Below are positions 8,796 to 17,758 of a DNA stretch of 35,470 bases, piece by piece. Numbering within the stretch: position 1 is the stretch's first letter; each line of letters begins with the position of its first letter. The notes under the pieces were generated by a model that saw only the letters and a list, made by a program, of their open reading frames with translations, ran no database searches and had not been told where the DNA came from. Source of the DNA: Rhodospirillales bacterium (GTDB taxonomy: Bacteria; Pseudomonadota; Alphaproteobacteria; Rhodospirillales; Casp-alpha2); contig JABMNT010000037.1 of NCBI GenBank assembly GCA_013203595.1, forward strand, positions 1 to 35,470, read 5' to 3'. Position numbers and translations under genes: made by a program.

Positions 8796-10196
8796 TTGAG
8801 CCGTGACAACGCTGTGATGCGCGCGCAAAGCTATTTTGATGACGGCTCGTTTTTCGCTGATCTGGAACGCCGGGTCGCCATCCATTCGGAAAGCCAGGAG
8901 CCGGATCAAAGCGACGAACTGCAGCGCTATTTAGCCGACGAGATGAGCCCCTGTCTGCAAAGCCTGGGGTTCACCTGCGCTGTTTTGCCGAATCCGGTCA
9001 GCGCCGGCGGCCCTTTTCTGCTGGCAGAACGCATGGAAGCGCCTGAGCTGCCGACGGTTTTGACCTACGGGCATGGCGATGTGGTTCGTGGCTATGACAC
9101 GCAATGGGCCGACGGCCTGTCGCCCTGGCGGCTGGTCAAACGGGCCGGGCGCTGGTACGGGCGGGGAACCGCCGATAACAAGGGTCAGCACACAATTAAT
9201 CTGGCCGCCCTGAAGGCGGTTTTGGACGAGCGGGGGCGGTTGGGGTTCAATGTTAAACTGATTCTGGAAACCGGCGAGGAATGCGGCTCGCCGGGGCTCA
9301 GGGAATTTTGCCGGTTACACCGCGAGCGCCTGGCAGCCGACGTCCTGATCGCCTCTGACGGGCCCCGCCTGTCGCCGGAGCGGCCGACTATCTTTATGGG
9401 ATCACGGGGGGTTTTTAATTTCAGGATGAGTCTGGCCTTGCGGGTCGGTGCGCACCACTCGGGAAACTGGGGCGGGTTGCTGGCCAATCCCGGCATCGTA
9501 TTGGCCCATGCCCTGACAACCCTGGTCTCCGCTTCCGGTAAAATCCTGGTCGATGGGCTGCGCCCGCCGACGGCCATGTCCAATTCCGTGCGGGCGGCGA
9601 TCAGCGATCTGGTTGTTGATGGCGGTGACGACGGGCCGGAGATAAATCCGCAGTGGGGGGAGCCGGGACTGACGGCGGGCGAGAAGGTGTTTGGCTGGAA
9701 CAGCTTCGAGGTTCTTGCCTATAAAACCGGTAACCCCGCAGCACCGGTCAATGCCATTCCGGCCCATGCGGAAGCCATCTGTCATGTCCGTTACGTCCCA
9801 CCCACGGACCCGAAGGGGTTTATCCCGGCCTTACGCCGGCATTTGGATGAGCTGGGTTACCAGGCTATCGAACTGGAAGCCCTGCGCGACACCTTGCCGG
9901 CAACCCGGCTGGACCCGGATCACCCGTGGGCGCAGTGGGTGATCGCCGGGATCGAGCGGACGGTGGAAACAAAGGTGGATGTTCTGCCCAATTTAGGCGG
10001 GACCTTGCCAAACGATGCCTTTTCTGAAATTTTGAACCTGCCAACCATTTGGGTTCCCCATAGTTATGCGTCGTGCTCGCAACATGCCCCCGATGAACAT
10101 ATCCTTGAATCTGTCAGTCGCGAGGCGCTTGCGATTATGGCAGGTATCTGGTGGGATCTGGGTGAGGCCGGAACACCGGCCAAGACAAAGGGCTGA
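8796..10196 (+). CDS. M20 family metallopeptidase (ArgE/DapE/CPG2-like)
   Basis: This 466-residue di-zinc hydrolase removes acyl groups or terminal residues from small peptides or amides. The metal-ligand pattern is complete: HGDVV (H93, D95), GTADNKGQ (D127), the catalytic and metal pair TGEECGS (E161, E162), and a C-terminal His in QHAPDEH. The dimerisation domain lies in between (MGSRGVFNFRM onward). The start is probably TTG at 8796, because AAGGA lies 8 nt upstream; the next ATG (8817) lacks a ribosome-binding site. It is the first gene of a plus-strand run followed by an amidase (52 nt gap) and the second M81 gene, suggesting a shared catabolic pathway. Confidence 0.92.
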   Translation: MSRDNAVMRAQSYFDDGSFFADLERRVAIHSESQEPDQSDELQRYLADEMSPCLQSLGFTCAVLPNPVSAGGPFLLAERMEAPELPTVLTYGHGDVVRGYDTQWADGLSPWRLVKRAGRWYGRGTADNKGQHTINLAALKAVLDERGRLGFNVKLILETGEECGSPGLREFCRLHRERLAADVLIASDGPRLSPERPTIFMGSRGVFNFRMSLALRVGAHHSGNWGGLLANPGIVLAHALTTLVSASGKILVDGLRPPTAMSNSVRAAISDLVVDGGDDGPEINPQWGEPGLTAGEKVFGWNSFEVLAYKTGNPAAPVNAIPAHAEAICHVRYVPPTDPKGFIPALRRHLDELGYQAIELEALRDTLPATRLDPDHPWAQWVIAGIERTVETKVDVLPNLGGTLPNDAFSEILNLPTIWVPHSYASCSQHAPDEHILESVSREALAIMAGIWWDLGEAGTPAKTKG

Positions 10197-10248
10197 TAAA
10201 TGGCCAGAGGTTACGCCGACAAATTTGCCGATTAACCAACAGGATTGA

Positions 10249-11691
10249 ATGAAAATGTCTCTATGTGATTTGGATGCGGTCGAGCAGCGCCGACGAATTG
10301 GTACCAAGGAAATTTCGCCGGTTGAACTGCTGGAAAGTGCGCTGGCCCGCATCGAAGCGGTCAACGGGGCCGTCAATGCGGTCGTCGCCATGGATATTGA
10401 GGCGGCCCGTACGGCCGCCAGGGCCGCCGAAAAAGCGGTGCTTGATGGCGATGACCTGGGTTTGCTGCATGGCCTTCCGGTCGGCATCAAGGACCTGGAG
10501 GCCACGGCCGGGTTGCGGACAACCTATGGTTCGCTGATCTATGAAAATCATGTGCCGGACCAGGATGACCTGTCGGTCGCCAATCTGCGTGACGAAGGGG
10601 CCATTATTGTGGCCAAAACCAACACCCCCGAATTCGGTGCCGGTGCCAATACCCGCAACAGTGTCTATGGCGCCACGGGTAATCCCTTCAACCCGAAACT
10701 GACCCCGGCCGGATCGTCCGGCGGTTCAGCGGCGGCGCTGGCTTGCGGCATGGTATCGCTGGCCAGTGGCTCCGATTATGGCGGCAGCCTGCGCACACCC
10801 GCCGGTTTTTGCGGAGTAACCGGCTTTCGCCCGTCGCCGGGTGTGGTGCCGGTTCCCAAGCGCTCGGTGGCCCTCAATCCCTATTCTGTGCAGGGCGGCA
10901 TGGGCCGCACGGTCGCCGACGTGTCATTGATGATCGCGGCCCTGACCAGCGCCGATATTGGCGACCCGTTCTCACAGGCCTTTGATCCGGAACTGCTGGA
11001 ACCGCCCGGAGAAATCGATCTGGGATCCCTGCGCGTGGCGATATCTGCCGATTTGGGCTGTGCGCCGGTTGATTACGACATCCGCCGGGTATTCGCCGAC
11101 AAATGCGCGACGTTTCGCGGCGTGTTTGCGGACGCCCAGGACCGTGACCCTGATTTGGGCGATGTGCATGAAGCCTTCGAGATCACCCGGGGTGTCAATT
11201 TCATCAGTGCGCATGCGGATCGCGTTAAAAATCACCGCGACATCCTGGGCCCCAACGTCATAGATAATGTGACGCGCGGGCTCGCCTATGGGGCCGGCGA
11301 TGTGGGCTGGGCCAACGCCGAACAGTCAAAAATCTACCGCAATGTTCTGGAGCTGTTTGACGAGGTGGATTTGCTGATCTGTCCGACCGCATCGGTAACC
11401 CCGTTCCCCCATGACGACTGGTATGTCAAAGAGATCAACGGCGAAAGAATGCCTACCTATATGCGCTGGCTGGCGCTCAGCTATGGCCTGACCATGGCCC
11501 TTCCCGCCATCTGTTCGCTGCCGGTTGGTGTCGACCACAAGGGGATGCCCTTTGGTATCCAGATCGTTGGCCCCAATGGTTCTGACCGGTTTGTGTTGCA
11601 GGCGGCTTATGCACTGGAAACCTATTTGGCGACCCAGCCGGCGATGCAGCGGCCGGTTCCCGATCTGGATGCGCTGGCGAGGCAAAGATAA
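10249..11691 (+). CDS. Amidase signature family amidase
   Basis: This 480-residue serine amidase hydrolyses a carboxamide bond. The Ser-cisSer-Lys triad can be read: K81 in GLPVGIKD, the cis-serine S156 in AGSSGGSAAA, and the nucleophile S180 in SDYGGSLRTPA. The 24-residue gap between the serines equals that in fatty acid amide hydrolase. It is a stand-alone amidase rather than GatA: it has an amidase-type ending and no gatB or gatC neighbours. The start is ATG 10249 or ATG 10255; AGGA at 10241 fits the second slightly better. The second M81 gene starts 5 nt after its stop, so the two are very probably cotranscribed. The natural substrate is unknown. Confidence 0.93.
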   Translation: MKMSLCDLDAVEQRRRIGTKEISPVELLESALARIEAVNGAVNAVVAMDIEAARTAARAAEKAVLDGDDLGLLHGLPVGIKDLEATAGLRTTYGSLIYENHVPDQDDLSVANLRDEGAIIVAKTNTPEFGAGANTRNSVYGATGNPFNPKLTPAGSSGGSAAALACGMVSLASGSDYGGSLRTPAGFCGVTGFRPSPGVVPVPKRSVALNPYSVQGGMGRTVADVSLMIAALTSADIGDPFSQAFDPELLEPPGEIDLGSLRVAISADLGCAPVDYDIRRVFADKCATFRGVFADAQDRDPDLGDVHEAFEITRGVNFISAHADRVKNHRDILGPNVIDNVTRGLAYGAGDVGWANAEQSKIYRNVLELFDEVDLLICPTASVTPFPHDDWYVKEINGERMPTYMRWLALSYGLTMALPAICSLPVGVDHKGMPFGIQIVGPNGSDRFVLQAAYALETYLATQPAMQRPVPDLDALARQR

Positions 11692-11696
11692 GGCCA

Positions 11697-13184
11697 ATGA
11701 CCAAACGCGTCCTTATTGCCGGTTTCATGCATGAAACGAATACCTTCAGCCAACTGCCGACAACGCTCGATTCCTATAAGGCCCGCACCCTCTATTATGG
11801 GGCCGACGTTGCCACCCATATGCGCAAAGGTAAATCGGAAATCGCCGGATTTCTGGATGCCTGTACGCGTCACGATTGGCAGGGGACCAGTCCGGTGTTC
11901 GCCAATGCCACGCCCTCGGGCAAGGTCACCGAAGACACCTTTGAGCATGTGACCACGGTTATTCTTGATTGTCTGAAGGATCAGGGCCCCTTCGACGGAA
12001 TTTGTCTGGCCCTGCATGGGGCCATGGTCTGTACCCATACGGACGATGGTGAGGGCGAACTGCTGCAGCGCATTCGCGCCGTCATTGGCCCGGATGTGCC
12101 CATTGCGGTGACCCTGGATCTGCATGCGAATATCACCGACCGGATGGCGGAGCTGGCAGACATCATGGTTATTTACAGAACCTATCCGCACGTCGATCAG
12201 TATGAAGTTGCCACGCAGGCCGCCAATTTGCTGCAGCGAACGTTGCTCGGCGAAATCAAACCCCGTTCGCTTGTCGTGCGCGGGCAGATGCTGGACGGGG
12301 CCGACCATGGCCGGACCACGTCGCCGGGCCCGATGACGGAGGTGCTGCAACTGGCAAAGGCCGGTGTGGCGGCAACGCCGGGGGTGCTGGCGGCATCGGT
12401 GGCGGCCGGCTTTCCGTGGGCCGATACACCCGATACCGGCCCCAGTGTGGTCGTCGTCGGTAACGGAATATCAGACAGCTGCAAACAGCTGGCGGATCGG
12501 TTGATCGCGGAAATATGGCGCAGTCGAAACCGGGTCACCCTTGAGCTGCAGACCATCGACCAGGCCATCGCCGCCGTAACAGCGGCGGGCGAAAGGCGGG
12601 CGCCGATCGTGCTTGCGGATTTTGCCGATAATCCGGGCGGTGGTGGTTACGGGGATGGCACGCGGCTTTTGAAGGCGATGATTGATGCCGGCCTGCAGGA
12701 CGCTGCCTTTGGCCTGCTGTATGACCCGGTCGCGGTCCGTACCTGTATTGAACAGGGGCTCGGTGCGCATGTGGTTGTGGCGATTGGCGGAAAAATTGAT
12801 GGCCGCTATGGCGAGCCAATCCCGGTGACCGGACATGTGGTGGCGGTCACCGATGGCAGTTTGCGCCTGCAGGGTCCGATGATGGCCGGCACCCGCATCG
12901 AGATGGGGCCAACGGTCGTGTTGCGGGTCGGCGGTATCGATATTTTTATGACCAGTGGGCGGTTTCAGCTCTATGATCTGAACTTTTTTCAGCACGCCAA
13001 TCTGGATCCGCGTACAAAAGCCGTGGTTGCCGTCAAATCGGCGCACCATTTCAGGGCGGCCTTTGCCCCGATTGCCTCGGAAATTATCGTTGTTGATGGC
13101 GGTGGCGGATTGACCTCGCGCAATTATAAGCAACTTAGCTATGAAAAAGTCCGCCGTCCGGTATTTCCGCTCGATCTGGATTAA
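11697..13184 (+). CDS. M81 family (MlrC-like) metallopeptidase, copy 2
   Basis: This 495-residue protein is a paralogue of the product of 7119-8621. It shows the same sequence of motifs: AGFMHETNTFSQLPTTLDSY, CLALHGAMVCTHTDD, AVTLDLHANITDRM, IYRTYPHVDQYE, LADFADNPGGGGYGD and HFRAAFAPIASEIIVVDGG, and it ends in RRPVFPLDLD (copy 1: RRPIYPLDLD). The two copies are clearly related but diverged throughout, so the duplication is old or they came from separate lineages. The ATG is 5 nt after the amidase stop, with AAGG just before it. It is the last gene of the M20-amidase-M81 run and converges on the sensor kinase gene at 13260. Confidence 0.92.
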   Translation: MTKRVLIAGFMHETNTFSQLPTTLDSYKARTLYYGADVATHMRKGKSEIAGFLDACTRHDWQGTSPVFANATPSGKVTEDTFEHVTTVILDCLKDQGPFDGICLALHGAMVCTHTDDGEGELLQRIRAVIGPDVPIAVTLDLHANITDRMAELADIMVIYRTYPHVDQYEVATQAANLLQRTLLGEIKPRSLVVRGQMLDGADHGRTTSPGPMTEVLQLAKAGVAATPGVLAASVAAGFPWADTPDTGPSVVVVGNGISDSCKQLADRLIAEIWRSRNRVTLELQTIDQAIAAVTAAGERRAPIVLADFADNPGGGGYGDGTRLLKAMIDAGLQDAAFGLLYDPVAVRTCIEQGLGAHVVVAIGGKIDGRYGEPIPVTGHVVAVTDGSLRLQGPMMAGTRIEMGPTVVLRVGGIDIFMTSGRFQLYDLNFFQHANLDPRTKAVVAVKSAHHFRAAFAPIASEIIVVDGGGGLTSRNYKQLSYEKVRRPVFPLDLD

Positions 13185-13259
13185 GCGGCGGGCTGTTGTT
13201 GATATGTGGCGGTTTGCCCGGACGAGACGATAGGCTGAGCGGACGGCTGCGATCACCGG

Positions 13260-15212
13260 TTAAAGCGAGGCCGCCGGTTTCACCTCGGTGGTAGCGACCA
13301 GGGGAATGCGTATTGTAAACAACGCGCCTTCACCAGGCTCGCTGTGCAGGGTGATGGTCCCGCCCAGCACGTTGGTTATCGCATTGAAGGTTATAAACAG
13401 CCCGAGCCCGGTGCCCCCTTGTCCCATCGCCGTTGTAAAAAAAGGATCAAAGGCGCGTTTGACAACCGTCTTCGCCATGCCGACGCCATCGTCCTGTACG
13501 CGAATGATCGCATAGCCCGGTCCCGAAAGGGCTGCTGAAATGGTGATGGTTCCGGTTTGCTTGTCAAACGCATGTGTTGCCGCGTTAACGATCAGGTTGG
13601 TCAGCGCCTGGCCGAGTTCTCCCGGATAGCTGTCAAATAACAGGTCGTCAGGTATTTCAATTTCTATCTTGATCGCAAGCGGCTTCAACATGGGGCTGAG
13701 GGTTAACAGATTCTCGTCGACGACCTTTTTCAGGTCGAACTTGCGCCGCCGTGCCGCCGTCTGATCGGCAGCGACCTCCTTGAAGCCGCGAACCAGGTCT
13801 CCGGCACGAATCAGGTTCTGTTCGGCGATTTTGCTGCCTGTTTCCACGGCGTTTAGGAAGGCGGTCAGTTCTGAGCGCCGCAAGCCGTCTTCCAGGCTTG
13901 TCTTGAAATGCTCGAGTTTAAGGGCAAGGGTGCTTACGGCCATGCGACCGTTGCCCACGGGGGTATTGAGTTCATGCGCCATGCCAGCAACCAGACGCCC
14001 CAGCGCCGCCAGTTTCTCGGACTGAATAAGTTCGTCTTTGGCCAGTTCAACGGTGCTGAGCGCCTTTTCCAGTTTCCGGTTGCTTCGCGTTAGCTCGTTG
14101 GTCCGCTTTACCACCCGGTTTTCGAGATCTTCATTCAATTGGCGTAAGTCCTCTTCGCGGTGGATAATCGCATCTGACATGGCCTGCAGATCGGAGGACA
14201 GCTGATTGAGTTCGACAATCCCTCCTCTTGGCCAGATCTTCAACATCGTGCCATTGGCAATCTGGTGTGCACGCAAGGCGGTTTCGCGGATCGGCCGAAC
14301 AATCCCCTGTGCCCACAACGGAGCCAGGAACAGACCCACCAGAATGGAGCCGATTACGGTTACAAGCACCACTGTGACAACTTCGCGCAGTCGCGGGTTT
14401 TGCAGGCGTGCGGGGATGCGGCTCACAATCAACCAGCCCAGGGCTTTCGAATAGGATGCGGAGACATGATAGGTTGTGCCCCCGAAGGACATGGTTTCGG
14501 GCAGTGGCGTGCCGCTAAACCCGGCCCTGACAATGGGCAGATTGTAAAGATTGGTTGCGCCGAATTCAGTCGGGTTGGTGTCGGCGACAATTTCTCCCCG
14601 GCTGTCGATGATCCAGTATTCCAGGCTATCGGCTTCACGCGATATGTCGCTTATCTTGAGCAGCGTGTCGAGAGGCAACTCGGCGATTATGAGCCTTGCG
14701 CCATCATCAATCGGTACCGCCAGTCCAACCGTGACAATACCGGTAACGGCCGATGTATGCTTGTCACTCCATTGCAATCCCTGACGATTTTCTGCCAATC
14801 CGAGGAAGGCGCGGTAGCCGGACAGGTCGATGCCAAGCAATTCTTTTCTACGTGCATCGCTCATGTTGGCGATGCTCAGTGCAGCCAGTTTTCCCGCAGA
14901 ATTGATGCTGTAAATGGCATCCAGGCTCGGCATGCGGGCACTTTCCAAAATCGCGGTAAGTTCCTCATCGGGTAAATGCCGGTACAGCTTGGCGATCAGG
15001 ACAACCCGGGATTCAACCTCGGACAGGAACGATTCAATACGTGCCGACATATCCGTTGCGGTTCTGCTGACATGGGCCTGATTCTGGCCGGAGATATGAT
15101 AGACCATGACGGTCAGGATACCTGAGCCAACCATGACGAAGGTGGCGAGAAGGGTCCCGGCAAGCAGCAGAATAACAGATGTGCGTAGCTGTACCTCCGG
15201 CAGAAATCTCAT
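13260..15212 (-). CDS. Membrane sensor histidine kinase with periplasmic Cache-like domain and HAMP
   Basis: This 650-residue inner-membrane kinase has TM1 at about residues 11 to 38, a periplasmic domain at 40 to 275 that looks Cache/PDC-like (YWIIDSRGEIVADTN; YSKALGWLIVSRIP), TM2 at 278 to 300, HAMP at about 301 to 355 and a coiled coil to 400. The dimerisation domain follows with the phosphoacceptor H413 in GMAHELNTPVGN. The HATPase_c domain has N543, DDGVGM at 574 to 579 and GGTGLGL near 600. There is no receiver domain. The start ATG overlaps the stop of the binding-protein gene by 4 nt (ATGA), implying translational coupling. The bound periplasmic protein probably modulates this kinase. 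Confidence 0.95.
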   Translation of the reverse strand: MRFLPEVQLRTSVILLLAGTLLATFVMVGSGILTVMVYHISGQNQAHVSRTATDMSARIESFLSEVESRVVLIAKLYRHLPDEELTAILESARMPSLDAIYSINSAGKLAALSIANMSDARRKELLGIDLSGYRAFLGLAENRQGLQWSDKHTSAVTGIVTVGLAVPIDDGARLIIAELPLDTLLKISDISREADSLEYWIIDSRGEIVADTNPTEFGATNLYNLPIVRAGFSGTPLPETMSFGGTTYHVSASYSKALGWLIVSRIPARLQNPRLREVVTVVLVTVIGSILVGLFLAPLWAQGIVRPIRETALRAHQIANGTMLKIWPRGGIVELNQLSSDLQAMSDAIIHREEDLRQLNEDLENRVVKRTNELTRSNRKLEKALSTVELAKDELIQSEKLAALGRLVAGMAHELNTPVGNGRMAVSTLALKLEHFKTSLEDGLRRSELTAFLNAVETGSKIAEQNLIRAGDLVRGFKEVAADQTAARRRKFDLKKVVDENLLTLSPMLKPLAIKIEIEIPDDLLFDSYPGELGQALTNLIVNAATHAFDKQTGTITISAALSGPGYAIIRVQDDGVGMAKTVVKRAFDPFFTTAMGQGGTGLGLFITFNAITNVLGGTITLHSEPGEGALFTIRIPLVATTEVKPAASL

Positions 15213-16357
15213 AGGGCTTTAAATGTTCCGCCTTCGATAACGACGAAAAAAGCCTGTCGTTGCGCATCGCCATAGGCGTTGAACTTGATTTGCTGTTGTA
15301 AACCCTGTGCCGGCTGCAGAGCCAGCAGCGCGTCTTTCAGGGGTTTGCCTTTGCTGTGCGCGGCCAGGGCCTGAAACAGGACGGTTGCGGCGTCGTGGGC
15401 GGCAACGCCCGCGTAACCGGGTTCCCGCTGAAACTGACTGCTGTAGGCGGTTTTGAAGCGCGTGTAGATATCCGACTGCGCGTTGCGATCATATGACTGC
15501 ACCATTTCAAGGCCTTCAATGGCGCTGCCGCCCAGGAACAACAACCGTTCCGATGCCGCCCATTCGGCCGCAATCATCAGTATGTCCTGGTCGAGTTTGC
15601 GAATTTGCTGGGCCATTTGTGCCACATCAATACTATTGGCGATGATCAGTATGGCTTCAACGTTGCTGTCCACAAGCTTTTGCGCGGTGTCGGAATAACC
15701 CCGTTCGGCTTTCGCATCAAACAGGTCGGAGGCTACGACTTCACCGCCCCGTTTTTCGAATTCATCTGTAAATTCCTTCAGCCAGCTTTCCGAAAAAACC
15801 CTGTTGTTATTATCGATGGCAGCCGCAACCCGCCGAATCCCGCGCTCAAAATAATGATCCGCATAAATGTGGGCGTTATCCCTGGTCGTCCAGTTGATGC
15901 GGAAAAAATAGTCGTCAAGTTCGGCCAATACCAAAGAAGAGACGGTTGGCGATATGGTAATGACCTGCAATTCGTTGACCACAGGCAGCATGCCGGCGCC
16001 AATGGAACTGATATTGGGCCCGATGATCGCAGCAACGCCAGCGGCGTGAAGGTCGCGCACCGCTTCAGCGCCAATATCCGGATCCCCGGCATCGTCGCGC
16101 ACCAGCAGCTCAATCATGCGTCCGTCAATTCCGCCGGCCCGGTTGGCATTGGCAACAGCCAGCTGCACGGCGTTGCGGGAGTCTTCACCGATATCGGCAG
16201 ATCGGCCGCTTAACCCGCCGATAAAGCCTATTTTAATGGGGTCGGGGTCACCACAGGCAAGGAGCAGCAAACTGGAAGTAAATAAGACCAAACACAGAGA
16301 CGCAATGCGACGCACCGGTTTCGCGCAATAACCTGCTGCCCACGCCTTCATCTGCAT
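15209..16357 (-). CDS. Leu/Ile/Val-type periplasmic binding lipoprotein, probably a sensory subunit
   Basis: This 382-residue protein has the type I periplasmic-binding fold of LivJ-like and branched-chain amino acid receptors. After the lipoprotein signal (LFTSSLLLLAC, lipid site C35) come IKIGFIGGLSGRSADIGED, NRAGGIDGRMIELLVRDD and AAIIGPNISSIGAG, then GYAGVAAHDAATVLFQAL near the C-terminus. No permease or ATPase genes lie nearby. It is enclosed by two histidine-kinase genes and overlaps the downstream one by 4 nt. A role in ligand sensing, as with LuxP-LuxQ or TorT-TorS, is therefore more likely than transport. The ligand is unknown; amino acids and amides are typical of the fold, and the amide/peptide gene cluster is adjacent. 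Confidence 0.93.
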   Translation of the reverse strand: MQMKAWAAGYCAKPVRRIASLCLVLFTSSLLLLACGDPDPIKIGFIGGLSGRSADIGEDSRNAVQLAVANANRAGGIDGRMIELLVRDDAGDPDIGAEAVRDLHAAGVAAIIGPNISSIGAGMLPVVNELQVITISPTVSSLVLAELDDYFFRINWTTRDNAHIYADHYFERGIRRVAAAIDNNNRVFSESWLKEFTDEFEKRGGEVVASDLFDAKAERGYSDTAQKLVDSNVEAILIIANSIDVAQMAQQIRKLDQDILMIAAEWAASERLLFLGGSAIEGLEMVQSYDRNAQSDIYTRFKTAYSSQFQREPGYAGVAAHDAATVLFQALAAHSKGKPLKDALLALQPAQGLQQQIKFNAYGDAQRQAFFVVIEGGTFKAL

Positions 16358-16373
16358 TCTCCACCCAGCCTGC

Positions 16374-17645
16374 TTAATTTAGATGCTTTCCCGGTCTCTT
16401 TGGCTCGATCACAATACTGCCATCTGGGAAAGTCAGATTTACGGTCGTTCCTTTGCCTAATTCACTTTTGACGTCAATGGAACCGCCATGTCGTTCGATC
16501 AATGTCTTCACCGCCACCAGGCCCAGGCCAAGGCCCGCTTCGCCGGAAACATAGGGGTCGCGTACGATATTAAAATAATCACCCAGTCGATCCAATATGG
16601 CCGGCTCAATGCCAACGCCGTTATCGATGACGGAAACTCTGAGCCCCTGATCCTGCAATTGGCGCGCGGTTACCCGGACTTTGCAATGGGGGGGATTGTG
16701 TTTAATGGCGTTGGAGATCAGGTTCACCAACATTGTCTGGGTAGCCTTTAAATCGGCACTCAGCAGCAGGCTTTCGATTCTGGCTGACGTGGTGGTTTCT
16801 GAGCTGGAGCGGATTGAAACCTTGCCCTTGGCCCCATCGTTGCGTTCCAGCAATGTGGCGATCAGGCTGTTCAAATCAAAGGTTTCATAAGTCAGAGGTG
16901 ACTCGTCACTGCTGACGGAAAACTCGAGGATCCGTTCAACCATCGTCTGCAAATGCCGCCCGGAAGTGACGATATCCCAGCCATATTCCTTATATTTCGG
17001 GTTGCCTATGGGGCCCAGGGCCTCGCTGGCGATCATCTCGGACAGTCCGATAATCCCGTTCAGGGGGGTCCGGAATTCGTGGCTCATATGTTTAATAAAG
17101 TCGGTCTTAGCCCGATCCGCAATCTCTGCAGACCGCAATGCCTGGGACAGTTCTTTTGTCTGGTCTTCAAGGTGCACAATATCGCGATAAGAGCGCAGTG
17201 CGGCATAGACGGTTGCTTCCAGCCGCCCGGCCGTCATCTGGCTCTTTTCCTTATAGTCATTGATGTCGTAGTCACGCACCACCTGCAGTTCCGGTGCATA
17301 ACCCGGCTGGCCGGTCCGCAGAACAATCCGGACACGGGTATTTTCCAGTTCACTGCGTATCCATTTGACGAGTTCGAGCCCTATGGTTTCGGTTTCCATA
17401 ACCACATCAAGGAGAACGACGGCCATGCCGTCTTCCCTGGTCATGTAAGCGCGTGCTTCCTTGGCGGAATAGACGCTGATAATTTCGAGTTGCCGGCCTT
17501 CAAAGATAAAATCCTCAAGGGCGAAACGTGTTGCCTGGTGAACGGAATCGTCATCGTCAACAATAATCAGAAGCCAGGGCGCCAACCCATAGGTCGCAGG
17601 ATTGCCCGGCACGTCTTCCACAATCGGTATTCTGTCTTCCACCAT
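16374..17645 (-). CDS. Response regulator-histidine kinase (N-terminal receiver, C-terminal kinase)
   Basis: This soluble protein of about 423 residues starts with a receiver domain: the acidic cluster in LLIIVDDDDSV, the phosphoacceptor D80 in VVLLDVVMETE, and K132 in NDYKEKS. A linker and a histidine-kinase module follow, with H189 in KHMSHEFRTPLNG, N312 in NLISNAIKHN, DNGVGI, and GLGLGL near 375. The receiver precedes the kinase, the reverse of usual hybrid kinases, and no DNA-binding output is attached. The start is ATG 17645 or TTG 17657, four codons earlier; ribosome-site evidence is weak for both. It is the first gene of the three-gene operon, 16 nt from the binding-protein gene. Confidence 0.93.
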   Translation of the reverse strand: MVEDRIPIVEDVPGNPATYGLAPWLLIIVDDDDSVHQATRFALEDFIFEGRQLEIISVYSAKEARAYMTREDGMAVVLLDVVMETETIGLELVKWIRSELENTRVRIVLRTGQPGYAPELQVVRDYDINDYKEKSQMTAGRLEATVYAALRSYRDIVHLEDQTKELSQALRSAEIADRAKTDFIKHMSHEFRTPLNGIIGLSEMIASEALGPIGNPKYKEYGWDIVTSGRHLQTMVERILEFSVSSDESPLTYETFDLNSLIATLLERNDGAKGKVSIRSSSETTTSARIESLLLSADLKATQTMLVNLISNAIKHNPPHCKVRVTARQLQDQGLRVSVIDNGVGIEPAILDRLGDYFNIVRDPYVSGEAGLGLGLVAVKTLIERHGGSIDVKSELGKGTTVNLTFPDGSIVIEPKRPGKHLN

Positions 17646-17758
17646 AATCAGCTTCAATCTCTCTTAACTGGGACTCCTGTCCAAACAGAAGGACAGTCGG
17701 TGACGTAAAAATATCCTAAATAGTACAATAGCATGCAAAAATCAGTATCTTCAACCGT

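Noticed and set aside
14265-14975. Long plus-strand open frame inside the sensor kinase gene.
   Set aside because: It is a shadow of the minus-strand kinase: the protein shows no family features, while the kinase motifs on the other strand are complete. The same applies to long frames opposite the M81, aldo/keto reductase, TPR and ABC genes.
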